In this document: one piece after another, positions 25,586 through 34,472 of the stretch | How the letters are laid out: the number at the start of each line of letters is the position of its first letter | Numbering within the stretch: the stretch's first letter is position 1 | Origin: Achromobacter xylosoxidans A8 | GTDB lineage: Bacteria; Pseudomonadota; Gammaproteobacteria; Burkholderiales; Burkholderiaceae_B | Direction: 5' to 3' | DNA length: 64,000 nt | NCBI RefSeq assembly: GCF_000165835.1 | Contig: NC_014640.1 | Span: 2,604,001-2,668,000, forward strand | Notes under the pieces: generated by a model | What the model saw: the letters and a program-made list of their open reading frames with translations, nothing else | Database searches by the model: none | What the model was told of the DNA's origin: nothing | Program-made: the position numbers and the translations under genes

Positions 25586-25841
25586 GACGACTTTAGGTGA
25601 TGTGGCAGAAATGCTGAAGAACGTCCGCAAGCAGAATCGCCTGTCCCAAGACGAATTGGCCTCTCGCGCTGGCGTTGCTCGTACGACGGTTACACGCATG
25701 GAAACGGTGGCGCGTGGGGACATGAGTGTGTCCGCGCTGGTCCGCTTGCTGGATGCCGCAGGTTATGACCTCAAATTCGTGAAGCGCGGCCATGGCCGGA
25801 CCGTTGAAGACATACTTGCTGAACAGCGACGCGGAGAGTGA
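25584..25841 (+). CDS. hipB: HipB-like antitoxin, XRE-family DNA-binding protein
   Basis: An 85-residue single-domain Cro/CI-type helix-turn-helix protein. LSQDELASRAGVARTTVTRM (about residues 20-39) is the HTH. Length and place, 3 bp before a hipA-like gene, identify it as the antitoxin and autorepressor of a HipBA module. AGGGG just before the ATG serves as ribosome site and lies inside an operator copy. Base composition is lower in GC than neighbouring genes, suggesting acquisition by transfer. Confidence 0.86.
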   Translation: MTTLGDVAEMLKNVRKQNRLSQDELASRAGVARTTVTRMETVARGDMSVSALVRLLDAAGYDLKFVKRGHGRTVEDILAEQRRGE

Positions 25842-25844
25842 GCT

Positions 25845-27191
25845 ATGCGGCTGGACGTGTACGTTCTTGGGCAGCAGGTCGCCAAGCTCTATCGCGAGGC
25901 TGACGAGTATGTTCTTCAATATGAACCGGGCACGCCGGACAGCGGATTCGTCAGCCTGGCGATGCCGGTACGCCAAGAGGCGTGGCGTTGGCCACGGGAT
26001 CTGCATCCATTCTTTCGCCAGAATCTGCCTGAAGGCTACCTGCTCGGCGTGATCCGCGAACTGTTTGGACCTCTTCTGGATGGGACTGATCTTTCACTGT
26101 TGGCCGTGGTCGGAGCGGCCGGTATCGGCCGGGTGGCCGTGACTGTGGAAGGTGCAGCGCCGGGTGTCGACCTCAGTCCGTTGAACATTGAAGAGCTTCT
26201 CACCGCCGAGAAATCCGCTGCCCTTTTTGAAGAGCTGGTGCGCCGTTACGCGCGTAGTGCGGTATCAGGCGTGGTGCCAAAATTTCTTGCACCAGAGGAA
26301 CGGTTGGGCGGGGGGAAGGACGCAGGCAAGACGACGTTGCGCACTGCCCAGCACATCATCAAAGGTTCGGATAAGGCTACCGAGTTCCTGGGTTTCAACG
26401 AGCACTACACATTGAAAGTGCTCGCACGCCTGAACGTTGTGCCGGTGGTTCAAACACAGATGTCCGCGGACGGACGGATCCTGGTGGTCGATCGCTTCGA
26501 TGTGGACACCGAAGGACGTCCTGCCTATGGGGTGGAGGATGCCTGCAATCTGCTCGGCCTGCCGCCGCACGAAAAATACAGCCCGTCGACAGAGCGGGCG
26601 CTGAGCGCGACCAGGGCATATATTCCGTCTGCCATCAGGCGCCAGCAGAATTTGCTGTTCGCTTGGCAGACGCTTGCGAACTACGTCGTGCGAAACGCTG
26701 ACTGCCACGCCAAGAACATTGCCGTGTACTACTCATCCCTTGGGGATGTGCGCTACACGCCGGTGTATGACGTGGTGACGACCCAGGCGTATCCGCAATT
26801 CAGCAGCGCGCCAGGCTTGGCCGTGGCTGGCCGGAAGACCTGGTCGCCGGGCAAAGCGCTCTCTCGATTTTGCACCGCTCGGCTGGATATCTCGCCCAGA
26901 GATTACCAGGACATGGTCGAACAACTCTGTGAGTCTGCTGTGGAGGTTGGCAAGGAGATCATAGAAGCGGCCAAGAATGAACCGCGATGGAAATGGATCG
27001 CCAGACAGATGGTGCATGCTTGGAATGAGGGCATGTGCTCGCTTCGGAGCGTTCAACTGGAAAGGAAGTACCGTGGACTTGAAGCTGCCATAAAGAATGC
27101 CGGGCTTGGGGCGCCAGATGTTCCAGTGTCCGCCAACGCGGCTATAGGACGTTCTGAAATGATCGCTGGGCCCGCCCGAAAGCGGACATGA
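25845..27191 (+). CDS. hipA: HipA-like serine/threonine kinase toxin
   Basis: A 448-residue HipA-family kinase, close to the 440 residues of E. coli HipA. The HipA N-terminal subdomain-1 covers about residues 1-105, with SGVVPKF (141-147) as the family's phosphate/ATP loop region. The ATP-binding lysine is probably K173 (HIIKGS). The catalytic loop is NADCHAKN with D286, and the metal-binding Asp is D309 (PVYDVV). HipA kinases act on aminoacyl-tRNA synthetases in known cases (GltX), stopping translation and giving persistence; the target here is unknown. All key motifs appear intact. It is followed by an unrelated gene on the opposite strand. Confidence 0.86.
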   Translation: MRLDVYVLGQQVAKLYREADEYVLQYEPGTPDSGFVSLAMPVRQEAWRWPRDLHPFFRQNLPEGYLLGVIRELFGPLLDGTDLSLLAVVGAAGIGRVAVTVEGAAPGVDLSPLNIEELLTAEKSAALFEELVRRYARSAVSGVVPKFLAPEERLGGGKDAGKTTLRTAQHIIKGSDKATEFLGFNEHYTLKVLARLNVVPVVQTQMSADGRILVVDRFDVDTEGRPAYGVEDACNLLGLPPHEKYSPSTERALSATRAYIPSAIRRQQNLLFAWQTLANYVVRNADCHAKNIAVYYSSLGDVRYTPVYDVVTTQAYPQFSSAPGLAVAGRKTWSPGKALSRFCTARLDISPRDYQDMVEQLCESAVEVGKEIIEAAKNEPRWKWIARQMVHAWNEGMCSLRSVQLERKYRGLEAAIKNAGLGAPDVPVSANAAIGRSEMIAGPARKRT

Positions 27192-27272
27192 CAAACGAGG
27201 GGAGTGGCGTCATGTCCATGCACGGAAGTCGAGGCCTCCCGTGCGATGGACAAGAATGGCGATTGCGGCCGT

Positions 27273-27932
27273 CTACCCCCCCAATCGCGCCTGTTCCGCC
27301 GCCAGATAAGCATCCCGCGACGGCAGCAGATGCTCCCGGCACAGCGCCATCAACCCCTCCCGGTCGCCATCCCGCAGCGCATGGATCATGGCCCAGTGTT
27401 CCTGGCGGGCGCGTTCGCGGTAGCCGGCGGCGGCCAGCGAACCAAAGCGGATGGGATGGGTGCGGCGGGCGTATTCCTGGATGGCCTGGCCCAGCACCGC
27501 GTTGTCCAGCAGGGCGAAGAACTCGCGGTGAAAACGCTGGTTGCTGCGGAACACGCGGCGCGCGTCGCCGTCGGCGACCGCCGCATCGTGTTCGCGTTGC
27601 ACGGCCACCAGCGCCGCCAGCCGCGTTTGCGGCACGGGCAACGGGATCTGGCTGGCGGCATGCACTTCCAATACCTGGCGCAGCGCATACAGCTCCATGA
27701 CTTCGCGCACCGAGTACGCGCGCACCACTGCGCCGACGTTGCGCTTTTTCTCCACCACGCCCAGTGTCTCCAGGTCCGCGAGGACCTGGCGCACCACGTG
27801 GCGCTTCAGGGCGAAGCGCTCCATCAGTTCGTCTTCGGTCAGGCGCTGGCGCGGGTGCAACCGGCCGAAGACGATGTCTTCTTCCAGGATGGCGACCGCG
27901 GCCTGCGCGGCGTCGGGCGTGACGGCGTCCAT
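27273..27932 (-). CDS. GntR-family regulator (FadR/FCD type)
   Basis: A 219-residue GntR regulator. The N-terminal winged helix (about residues 8-72) contains LTEDELMERFALKRHVVRQV, followed by an all-helical FCD effector domain with metal-ligand-like Asp/His positions (NQRFHREFF, HWAMIHAL). It is co-transcribed with the dehydratase gene 8 bp upstream and probably controls that gene and the divergent Bug receptor. The ligand is likely a sugar acid or the substrate of the dehydratase. Confidence 0.85.
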   Translation of the reverse strand: MDAVTPDAAQAAVAILEEDIVFGRLHPRQRLTEDELMERFALKRHVVRQVLADLETLGVVEKKRNVGAVVRAYSVREVMELYALRQVLEVHAASQIPLPVPQTRLAALVAVQREHDAAVADGDARRVFRSNQRFHREFFALLDNAVLGQAIQEYARRTHPIRFGSLAAAGYRERARQEHWAMIHALRDGDREGLMALCREHLLPSRDAYLAAEQARLGG

Positions 27933-27940
27933 GGGCCTGC

Positions 27941-29716
27941 CTACTTCTTCGGCACGGTGTCGTGGGTGACGCCGGCGCGCAGGAAGTCGAAGTCCACGCC
28001 CTGGTCGGCCTGGGTCACGGTCTGCAGGAACAGCTTGCGGTAGCCGCGTTCGGCGGTGGGGCGGACCATGGGCCGGGCCGCGGCGCGGCGCGCCAGTTCG
28101 GCGTCGTCCACCAGCAGCGCGATCTCGCGCTTGGCCACCGACAGGCGGATGCGGTCGCCGTTTTGCACATACGCCAGCGGGCCGCCGATGGCGGCTTCGG
28201 GCGTGACGTGCAGCACGATGGTGCCGGCCGCGGTGCCGCTCATGCGGCCGTCGGAGATGCGCACCATGTCTTTCACGCCGGCGCGCGCCAGTTTCTTGGG
28301 GATGGGCATGTAGCCGGCTTCGGGCATGCCGGGCGCGCCGGTCGGGCCGATGCGCTTGAGCACCAGAATGTCGTCGGCGGTGACGTCCAGCGCCTCGTCG
28401 TCGATGCGCTGCGCCATATCCTCGGCGTCCTCGAACACCACCGCGCGGCCTTCGTGTTCCATCAGCTTGGGGTTGGCGGCGGATTGCTTGATGATGGCGC
28501 CGCCCGGGGCCAGGTTGCCGCGCAGCACAGCCAGGCCGCCCACGGGGTAGATGGGCGAGGCCGCCGTGCGGATCACGTCCTGCGGGAAGGCGGCAGGGGC
28601 ATCGTCCAGTTCCTCGCCCAGCGTGCGGCCCGACACGGTCAGCGCGTCCAGGTGCAGGTAGGGGCGCAGTTCGCGCAACAGCGCCGGCATGCCGCCAGCG
28701 TGGTGGAAGTCTTCCATGTAGTGCTGGCCCGAGGGCTTCAGGTCCACCAGCACGGGCGTCTCGCGGCTGATGCGGTCCAGGCCGGCCAGGTCTATGTCTA
28801 TGCCCAGGCGGCCGGCTATGGCAGTCAGGTGCACGATGCCGTTGGTGGAGCCGCCGATGGCCAGCAGCACGCGCAAGGCGTTCTCGATGGACTTGCCGGT
28901 GAGGATGCGGTCCGGCGTCAGGCGCTGCGCGGCCATGGCCACGGCCGTGGCGCCGGTTTTCTCGGCGACGCGCACGCGGTCGGCGGTGACGGCCGGGGCC
29001 GAGGCGCCGCCGGCCACCATCATGCCCAGGGCTTCGGTGATGCAGGCCATGGTGCTGGCCGTGCCCATCACGGAACAGGTGCCCACGCTGGCGACCAGCT
29101 GGTTGTTCACGTCCGCGATCTCGGCCGCGTCGATCTCGTCGGCGCGGTAGCGGCCCCAGTAGCGGCGGCAGTCGGTGCAGGCGCCCACGCGCTCGCCGCG
29201 GTGCGAGCCGGTCAGCATCGAACCCGTGACCAACTGGATGGCGGGCACGCCGGCCGAAGCCGCGCCCATCAGCTGGGCCGGCACGGTCTTGTCGCAGCCG
29301 CCGATCAGCACCACGGCGTCCATGGGCTGGGCGCGGATCATCTCCTCGGTGTCCATGGACATGAGGTTGCGCAGGTACATGCTGGTGGGCTGGGAGAAGC
29401 TCTCGTGCACCGAAATGGTGGGGAAGTCCATGGGCAGGCCGCCTGCCAGCATGACGCCGCGCTTGACCGCCTCGATCAGTTGCGGGGCGTTGCCGTGGCA
29501 GGGGTTATAGCTGCTGCCCGTGTTGACGATGCCGATGATGGGGCGCGACAGGGCGTCGTCGGTGTAGCCCGCGCCCTTGATGAAGGCTTTGCGCAGGAAC
29601 AGCGAAAAGCCGGTGTCGCCGTAGTTGGTGAGTCCGCGGGCGACGCCGCGCGCGGCCGCGCCTGCACTGTCGAAAGGGCCTGCTGCGGGCGCGTCCTTGT
29701 TGCTCTCGTCCTTCAT
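27941..29716 (-). CDS. IlvD/Edd-family dehydratase, probable sugar-acid dehydratase
   Basis: A 591-residue member of the IlvD/Edd family. Candidate [2Fe-2S] ligands are C73 (NPCHGN), C141 (GGCDKT) and C214 (GTCSVMG). Their spacing of 68 and 73 residues equals that of C59/C127/C200 in Rhizobium L-arabinonate dehydratase. CTDCRRYWGRYRA (about 180-192) is characteristic of the pentonate/hexonate subgroup rather than dihydroxy-acid dehydratase of isoleucine synthesis. The start at 29716 follows GAGA; a 23-residue upstream extension is not supported. It is in an operon with a GntR gene and divergent from a Bug receptor, so a catabolic role on an imported aldonic acid is likely. Confidence 0.83.
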   Translation of the reverse strand: MKDESNKDAPAAGPFDSAGAAARGVARGLTNYGDTGFSLFLRKAFIKGAGYTDDALSRPIIGIVNTGSSYNPCHGNAPQLIEAVKRGVMLAGGLPMDFPTISVHESFSQPTSMYLRNLMSMDTEEMIRAQPMDAVVLIGGCDKTVPAQLMGAASAGVPAIQLVTGSMLTGSHRGERVGACTDCRRYWGRYRADEIDAAEIADVNNQLVASVGTCSVMGTASTMACITEALGMMVAGGASAPAVTADRVRVAEKTGATAVAMAAQRLTPDRILTGKSIENALRVLLAIGGSTNGIVHLTAIAGRLGIDIDLAGLDRISRETPVLVDLKPSGQHYMEDFHHAGGMPALLRELRPYLHLDALTVSGRTLGEELDDAPAAFPQDVIRTAASPIYPVGGLAVLRGNLAPGGAIIKQSAANPKLMEHEGRAVVFEDAEDMAQRIDDEALDVTADDILVLKRIGPTGAPGMPEAGYMPIPKKLARAGVKDMVRISDGRMSGTAAGTIVLHVTPEAAIGGPLAYVQNGDRIRLSVAKREIALLVDDAELARRAAARPMVRPTAERGYRKLFLQTVTQADQGVDFDFLRAGVTHDTVPKK

Positions 29717-29727
29717 TTTTGATCTCG

Positions 29728-29827
29728 ATAATATTATTGATAATCTGATGGCGGCATCATATCCAGCCTTTGAAAGCGGCGGCAAGCGATTTATCAGCGC
29801 CGATTGATTGATCTTTTTGATTGATCA
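29728..29827. promoter_or_regulatory. AT-rich dyads in the dehydratase/Bug divergent region
   Basis: A perfect palindrome ATAATATTAT lies at 29728-29737, 11 bp before the dehydratase ATG. Two direct copies of GATTGATC lie at 29806-29813 and 29819-29826, 13 bp apart, with TGATCA at the second. These are the obvious candidates for GntR operators or the promoters in this 220-bp region. Confidence 0.4.
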
Positions 29828-29936
29828 GTCGATAGAAAAATTCTGCTTCTTCAATCAAGTTTCGGCACCTACACTGGCGCGGTTGACGAGCCGGGCGTCC
29901 GTTTCATTCCTATACCCATCCCGGCAGGAGACCTAC

Positions 29937-30932
29937 ATGTCAGACCTGCGTCTGCGGCCGCGCCGCGCCGTGTTGTTTTCCCTGCTGGCCTTGTGCGCCG
30001 GCGTTTCCGCTCCCGCCCTGGCCGCCGACGCCTACCCCGACAAGCCCATCCGCATGATCGTGCCGTACCCGCCCGGCGGCGCGACCGACGTGATCGGCCG
30101 CGTGCTGGCGCAGGAACTGACCGGCGCGCTCGGCCAGTCGGTGATCGTGGAGAACCGCGCCGGCGCCGCCGGCAACATCGGCGCCGATCAGGTGGCCAAG
30201 GCGCAGCCCGACGGCTACACGCTGCTGATGGGCGCGCTGACCAGCCATTCCATCAACGCCGCGCTGTATCGCGGCCGCGTCACCTACGACGTGGAGAAGA
30301 GCTTCGCACCGGTTTCCATCGTCGGCACGGTGCCGCTGGTGTTCGTGGTGAACCCGTCGGTGCAGGCGAAAACGCTGGCCGAATTCATCGCGCTGGCCAA
30401 GTCCAAGCCCGGCTACATCACCATGGGTTCGGCCGGCAACGGCTCGCCCCAGCATCTGGCCGCTGAAATGTTCAAGCGCACCGCCGGCGTGGAAGTGCTG
30501 CACGTGCCCTACAAGGGTAGCGGTCCGGCCATGACCGACCTGATGGGCGGGCAGGTGCTCAGCATGATCGAAACCGTGCCCGCGGCGCAGGGCAGCATCA
30601 AGGCCGGCAAGCTGCGCGCGCTGGCGGTGACGTCGGCTGCGCGCGTGGACGCGCTGCCGGATGTGCCGACGGCGGCCGAGGCGGGCCTGAAGGATTTCGA
30701 GGTCAGTTCGATGTTCGGCATCGTGGCGCCTGCCAATACCCCGGCGCCCGTGATTGAACGCCTGAATAGCGAGCTGAAGAAAATCTTGGCCAAGCCCGAG
30801 GTCAAGGCCTCTCTGCTGAACCAGGGCGCCATCGCTACCTGGACCACGCCGGCCGACGCCGGCGCCCGCGTCTCGGCCGAACTGGCCCGCTGGACCAAAG
30901 TCATCGACGACGCAGGCGTGAAGGGGGACTAA
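29937..30932 (+). CDS. Bug-family tripartite tricarboxylate receptor protein
   Basis: A 331-residue periplasmic binding protein of the Bug/TctC family, greatly expanded in Bordetella and Achromobacter. Residues 1-30, ending SAPALAA, are a signal peptide. YPDKPIRMIVPYPPGGATD is the family's ligand-loop signature, and the second half has MGSAGNGSPQHLAAEMF. AGGAG precedes ATG 29937. No TctA/TctB membrane genes are adjacent, as is usual for Bug genes. It is divergent from the sugar-acid dehydratase, so the ligand is probably that enzyme's substrate. Confidence 0.88.
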   Translation: MSDLRLRPRRAVLFSLLALCAGVSAPALAADAYPDKPIRMIVPYPPGGATDVIGRVLAQELTGALGQSVIVENRAGAAGNIGADQVAKAQPDGYTLLMGALTSHSINAALYRGRVTYDVEKSFAPVSIVGTVPLVFVVNPSVQAKTLAEFIALAKSKPGYITMGSAGNGSPQHLAAEMFKRTAGVEVLHVPYKGSGPAMTDLMGGQVLSMIETVPAAQGSIKAGKLRALAVTSAARVDALPDVPTAAEAGLKDFEVSSMFGIVAPANTPAPVIERLNSELKKILAKPEVKASLLNQGAIATWTTPADAGARVSAELARWTKVIDDAGVKGD

Positions 30933-30962
30933 ACCTCCCAAGGTTGCGGCTTTACGTCATAC

Positions 30963-31000
30963 GCCGGAAGTTCCGCCTGGAACTCCCGGCGATTTTGTTT
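30963..31000 (+). terminator. Terminator after the Bug gene
   Basis: A 12-bp stem with one mismatch (GCCGGAAGTTCC / GGAACTCCCGGC) and GCCT loop, followed by a T-rich tail to 31000. It begins 31 bp after the stop codon. The rest of the gap to 31219 shows no gene. Confidence 0.8.
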
Positions 31001-31219
31001 GCGCGCGCGGTCGCGAAAGACGCAACAAGGCTTGCGTGTCAAGTACGCAAGACGCACTGAAAAAGCTGCACATGCAAAGTTTTGCGCTATGAACCACCAA
31101 TGGGGACGCAATAAACCGCAACAAAGGCTGCGCGAGATTGTATACAGTGGTTGACCCCGAATAGACTAGGCCGTAATGTACTTTGCGGGCCTTCCCAGGG
31201 CGGCAGAAGGGGGATAACA

Positions 31220-33217
31220 ATGACAGACGACCAGGACGAGAAGTCGATTCTGTACACGCATTTCGGAACGCACAGTCCTTATTGGCGCCTGTCCGCCGAT
31301 AGCGACGCGTTCGAACTCGCAGCGGTCAAGGGCGCGGCCAACATCGCGATGGCGCTGCGTCCGGAACAGGCCGAGACGATACGCAGCCTGACCGGCATCA
31401 CTTCCAGCGTGCGCATCGACATCGCGCTGTACGGCGACATGCTGCGGCTCCATCTGGTGGGCCGCAAGATCAATCCGAATGAATGGGCGGGCACCGCATC
31501 CGCGCATTCCGATACCGAATCCGTGGCCAAGGATCTGGTCGAGGGCCTGTCCTTCGCCGAGACCGTGGTGTCCGAGGCCAACTCGGTCATTGTCATCGTC
31601 GACCAGAACGGCCGGGTGCAACGCTTCAACAAGCTCAGCGAGGAATACACCGGCAAGCGCGAGCAGGACATCATCGGCCGCAGCGTGTTCGAAATGTTCA
31701 TGACGCGCGAAGAGGCGATCGCCTCGCGCCGCAATATCGCCGAGTTCTACAAGCGCGGGCAGTCCTACGAGGCCGAGCGCCTCATCAATACGGTCAAGGG
31801 ACCGCGCCTCTTCCTGTTCCGCAACAAGTTCGTCACCAGCGGCAGCGGCGAAAAGCGCGTCTACCTGATCTGCTCGGGCACTGACATCACCGAGGAACGC
31901 CAGGCACAGGAGCGCCTGCGGGTGTTGGCCAACACCGACATGCTGACCAACCTGCCCAACCGCCACGCGATCACGACGCGCTTGAAGGCGGCGCTGGCGG
32001 CGGGCCAGGATGGGCGGGGCGGCGTGCTGTTCCTGGACCTGGACAATTTCAAGCGCATCAACGACCACTACGGCCACGGCTTCGGCGACCGCCTGCTCAA
32101 GTCGGTGGCGGTTGCGATCTCGTCCTGCCTGTCCGAAGGCCAGACCCTGGCGCGGCTGGGCGGCGACGAATTCATCGTGCTGCACGAAGCCGCCCAGACC
32201 TGGGAGCTGGAGGCCACCGCGCAGCGCATCATCGAGCGCCTGCGCGAGCCTTTCCGCCAGGGGCTGATCGAGGTCTATACCAGCTGCTCCATCGGCATCG
32301 CCATGTATCCCGAGCACGGCGCCGACCTGGACAGCGTGGTGCGCAGCGCCGACATCGCCATGTATGTGGCCAAGGAAGCGGGGCGCCATACTTACCGCGT
32401 GTTCCAGCCCGAGATGGACCGCCGCAACGCGGACTACGTCTGGCTGGACACCAATCTGCGCAAGGCCCTGGCCGAAGACCACCTGATGCTGTACTACCAG
32501 CCCAAGCTGGCGGGGCGCAACGGCGAGGTCGACGGGGTCGAAGCCCTGGTGCGCTGGCGCTCGCCGGAGCGCGGCATGGTCGGCCCCAACGTCTTCATTC
32601 CCTATGCCGAGGAATCGGGCCTGATCTCGCCGCTAGGCGTGTGGGTCATGCGCGAAGCGGCCCGGCAGGCCGCTGCCTGGAAGCGCGACGGCCTGAACAT
32701 CCGCATCGCCATCAACGTGTCGGCGCGGCAGTTGAACGACAAGGGCGTGGTCAGCGACTTCATGCGCGCCATCAACGACGCCAGCCTGGATCCCTGCCTG
32801 CTGGACATCGAATTGACGGAAAGCTGCCTGATCGACGACGAAGGCGCCGCCATCGAACTGATCAAGCAATTCCGGCAACTGGGCGCGCGCGTCCATCTGG
32901 ACGATTTCGGCACCGGCTATTCGTCGTTGTCGCAGCTCGCCCGCATTCCGCTGGACGCGATCAAGCTGGACGCCAGCTTCGTGCGCGGCGTCAACGAGAA
33001 CCCGGTGTCGCAGGCGCTGGCGCGCGCCATCGTCGCCGTGGCGCGCACGCTGGAGCTGAAGGTGATCGCCGAGGGCGTGGAAACGACCGAAGAGGCCGTG
33101 TTCGTCGACACCCTGGGCGTGGACGCCAAACAGGGCTACCTGTATGCCAAGCCCATGCCTGCGGCGGAGTTCACCGCCTGGCTGGCCCAGCGCCGCCGGC
33201 TGCATCTTATTGCCTGA
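31220..33217 (+). CDS. rpfR: RpfR: FI-PAS-GGDEF-EAL cyclic-di-GMP protein, BDSF receptor
   Basis: A 665-residue cytoplasmic sensor. Residues 1 to about 95 form the RpfF-interaction-type N-terminal domain, and a PAS domain follows at about 110-225 (VIVIVDQNGRVQRFNKLSEE). The GGDEF domain has RLGGDEF at about 312-318, and the EAL domain (VEALVRW at about 438) keeps DDFGTGYSS and AEGVET. In Burkholderia cenocepacia RpfR the PAS domain binds the fatty acid BDSF (cis-2-dodecenoate), which stimulates cyclic-di-GMP hydrolysis. ATG 31220 is preceded by AGGGGG. The neighbouring convergent rpfF gene separates it from E. coli PdeR/Gmr, which has the same architecture but no synthase partner. Confidence 0.9.
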   Translation: MTDDQDEKSILYTHFGTHSPYWRLSADSDAFELAAVKGAANIAMALRPEQAETIRSLTGITSSVRIDIALYGDMLRLHLVGRKINPNEWAGTASAHSDTESVAKDLVEGLSFAETVVSEANSVIVIVDQNGRVQRFNKLSEEYTGKREQDIIGRSVFEMFMTREEAIASRRNIAEFYKRGQSYEAERLINTVKGPRLFLFRNKFVTSGSGEKRVYLICSGTDITEERQAQERLRVLANTDMLTNLPNRHAITTRLKAALAAGQDGRGGVLFLDLDNFKRINDHYGHGFGDRLLKSVAVAISSCLSEGQTLARLGGDEFIVLHEAAQTWELEATAQRIIERLREPFRQGLIEVYTSCSIGIAMYPEHGADLDSVVRSADIAMYVAKEAGRHTYRVFQPEMDRRNADYVWLDTNLRKALAEDHLMLYYQPKLAGRNGEVDGVEALVRWRSPERGMVGPNVFIPYAEESGLISPLGVWVMREAARQAAAWKRDGLNIRIAINVSARQLNDKGVVSDFMRAINDASLDPCLLDIELTESCLIDDEGAAIELIKQFRQLGARVHLDDFGTGYSSLSQLARIPLDAIKLDASFVRGVNENPVSQALARAIVAVARTLELKVIAEGVETTEEAVFVDTLGVDAKQGYLYAKPMPAAEFTAWLAQRRRLHLIA

Positions 33218-33241
33218 CGCAGCCGGTAGCGCCTTACCGCA

Positions 33242-34126
33242 TCAATGCATGGTGGCTTCCAGCGCGGACTCCGCGCTGGAAGAACTGCGGCGGTTCTGCG
33301 CCATCACCAGGCGCTCCATGTAGGCGCGGTCCTTCGGGTCGATCGAGAACGCGGCTTCGACCCAATCCTCGGTAATGTCCATCAGCTCCGAACGCGGCAG
33401 GCTCAGCACGCGCTGGCGCGCGCGCAACATGGCGCGCATGCCGTTGAGCTTGGGCCGCATCACGTCGATGAAGGTGCGGGTGGCCTTGTAGGCGTCGCCC
33501 GGCTCGAACAGCACATCGACCAGGCCCCTGCCATGGAACCATTCGGCGGTGTGCGATTCGCCCGTGCTGATCAGTTCTTCCGCCAGCTTCATGCCCGAGC
33601 GCCGCGCCACCAGCGAGTAGCCGCCCATGCCGGGGAAGAGGTTGAACGCCATTTCAGGAAAGCCCATGCGGGCGGTGTTCTGCGCCAGCACGAAGTGGTG
33701 GGCCAGCGCAGCCTCGAAGCCACCGCCCAGGGCGGTGCCTTCGATCATCGCCAGCGAAATCGCGCCGGTGTCGAAGCCGCGGGTGGCGGCATGCACGCAA
33801 TCCACGCAAGCCCGGGCGTACGCCCGCAGCGCTTCGCGCTTGCCGGTGCGTATGGCTTCCGCGAAGAAATTCAGATCGCCACCCACGTTGTAGATCTGAG
33901 GGACGAGCGAGCCGGTGACCCAGAAGTCGATGGGCAGGCCGGAGTCCTTGGCGGCGCGCGCCAGGGTCATGATCTCGTCGATCAGTTCATGGTTGAAGCA
34001 CGGACGCGGTTGAGCGCGAAGCATCATCCACATGACCCGGCGTCCCTCCTCATAAAACGCCGAGAGCTGCTTCAGGTTGCCCGCGGCGGTGAAGGGGTGG
34101 CAATCCGGATGAATGAGTTGATTCAT
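33242..34126 (-). CDS. rpfF: RpfF: DSF-family signal synthase (crotonase fold)
   Basis: A 294-residue crotonase-fold enzyme that makes cis-2-unsaturated fatty-acid signals from acyl-ACP by dehydration and thioester cleavage. The two catalytic glutamates are E138 (GGGFEAALAHH) and E158 (GFPEMAFNLFPGMGG), with the same 20-residue spacing as E141/E161 in Xanthomonas RpfF. ENV-type segments FYEEGRRVMWMMLR and FWVTGSLVP closely resemble the Burkholderia BDSF synthase as I remember it. It converges on rpfR with only 24 bp between stop codons. Ordinary enoyl-CoA hydratases lack these N-terminal features. Confidence 0.92.
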   Translation of the reverse strand: MNQLIHPDCHPFTAAGNLKQLSAFYEEGRRVMWMMLRAQPRPCFNHELIDEIMTLARAAKDSGLPIDFWVTGSLVPQIYNVGGDLNFFAEAIRTGKREALRAYARACVDCVHAATRGFDTGAISLAMIEGTALGGGFEAALAHHFVLAQNTARMGFPEMAFNLFPGMGGYSLVARRSGMKLAEELISTGESHTAEWFHGRGLVDVLFEPGDAYKATRTFIDVMRPKLNGMRAMLRARQRVLSLPRSELMDITEDWVEAAFSIDPKDRAYMERLVMAQNRRSSSSAESALEATMH

Positions 34127-34472
34127 TTACTTTCGTCCAATTGATCAAGGTGAGTCGGAGTACTACGGGGTCAGCCTAATACAGACCTTCCGGCTTCCGT
34201 CTCATGCAAACCTCGTCCAGCTGGCCAGACTTGTCCGTAAGTCAAAGGCCCGAGTGATCAGTGGAGAAAAGCAATCAGCGCGCGCGGCCGCTCAACCCAT
34301 CAGGCGATGGCGGCATGGGTAAAACGGATGAGGGATACACGCAAATTCGCGGCGATCCGGGCGATGCGCCGCGCGCGCGCCTGCGGCTGCGCGCTCATGC
34401 GTAGGGATGAGGGATGGCGCGGCCGGACGGCCGCGCGCGGGCTTGCGTTCTGCGGTTTTGGAATGCGCCGGT
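34127..34472. other. Intergenic region between rpfF and an SDR gene
   Basis: The 346-bp gap holds the rpfF promoter at its left end and, near the right end, a perfect 8-bp hairpin GCGCGGCC-GGAC-GGCCGCGC (34417-34436) that could end the SDR transcript, though no T-tract follows. I see no credible gene; short frames here lack ribosome sites. Confidence 0.5.

Noticed and set aside
31220..33217. E. coli-type PdeR/Gmr phosphodiesterase without signal partner
   Set aside because: The adjacent RpfF synthase gene and the N-terminal domain preceding the PAS domain indicate RpfR.
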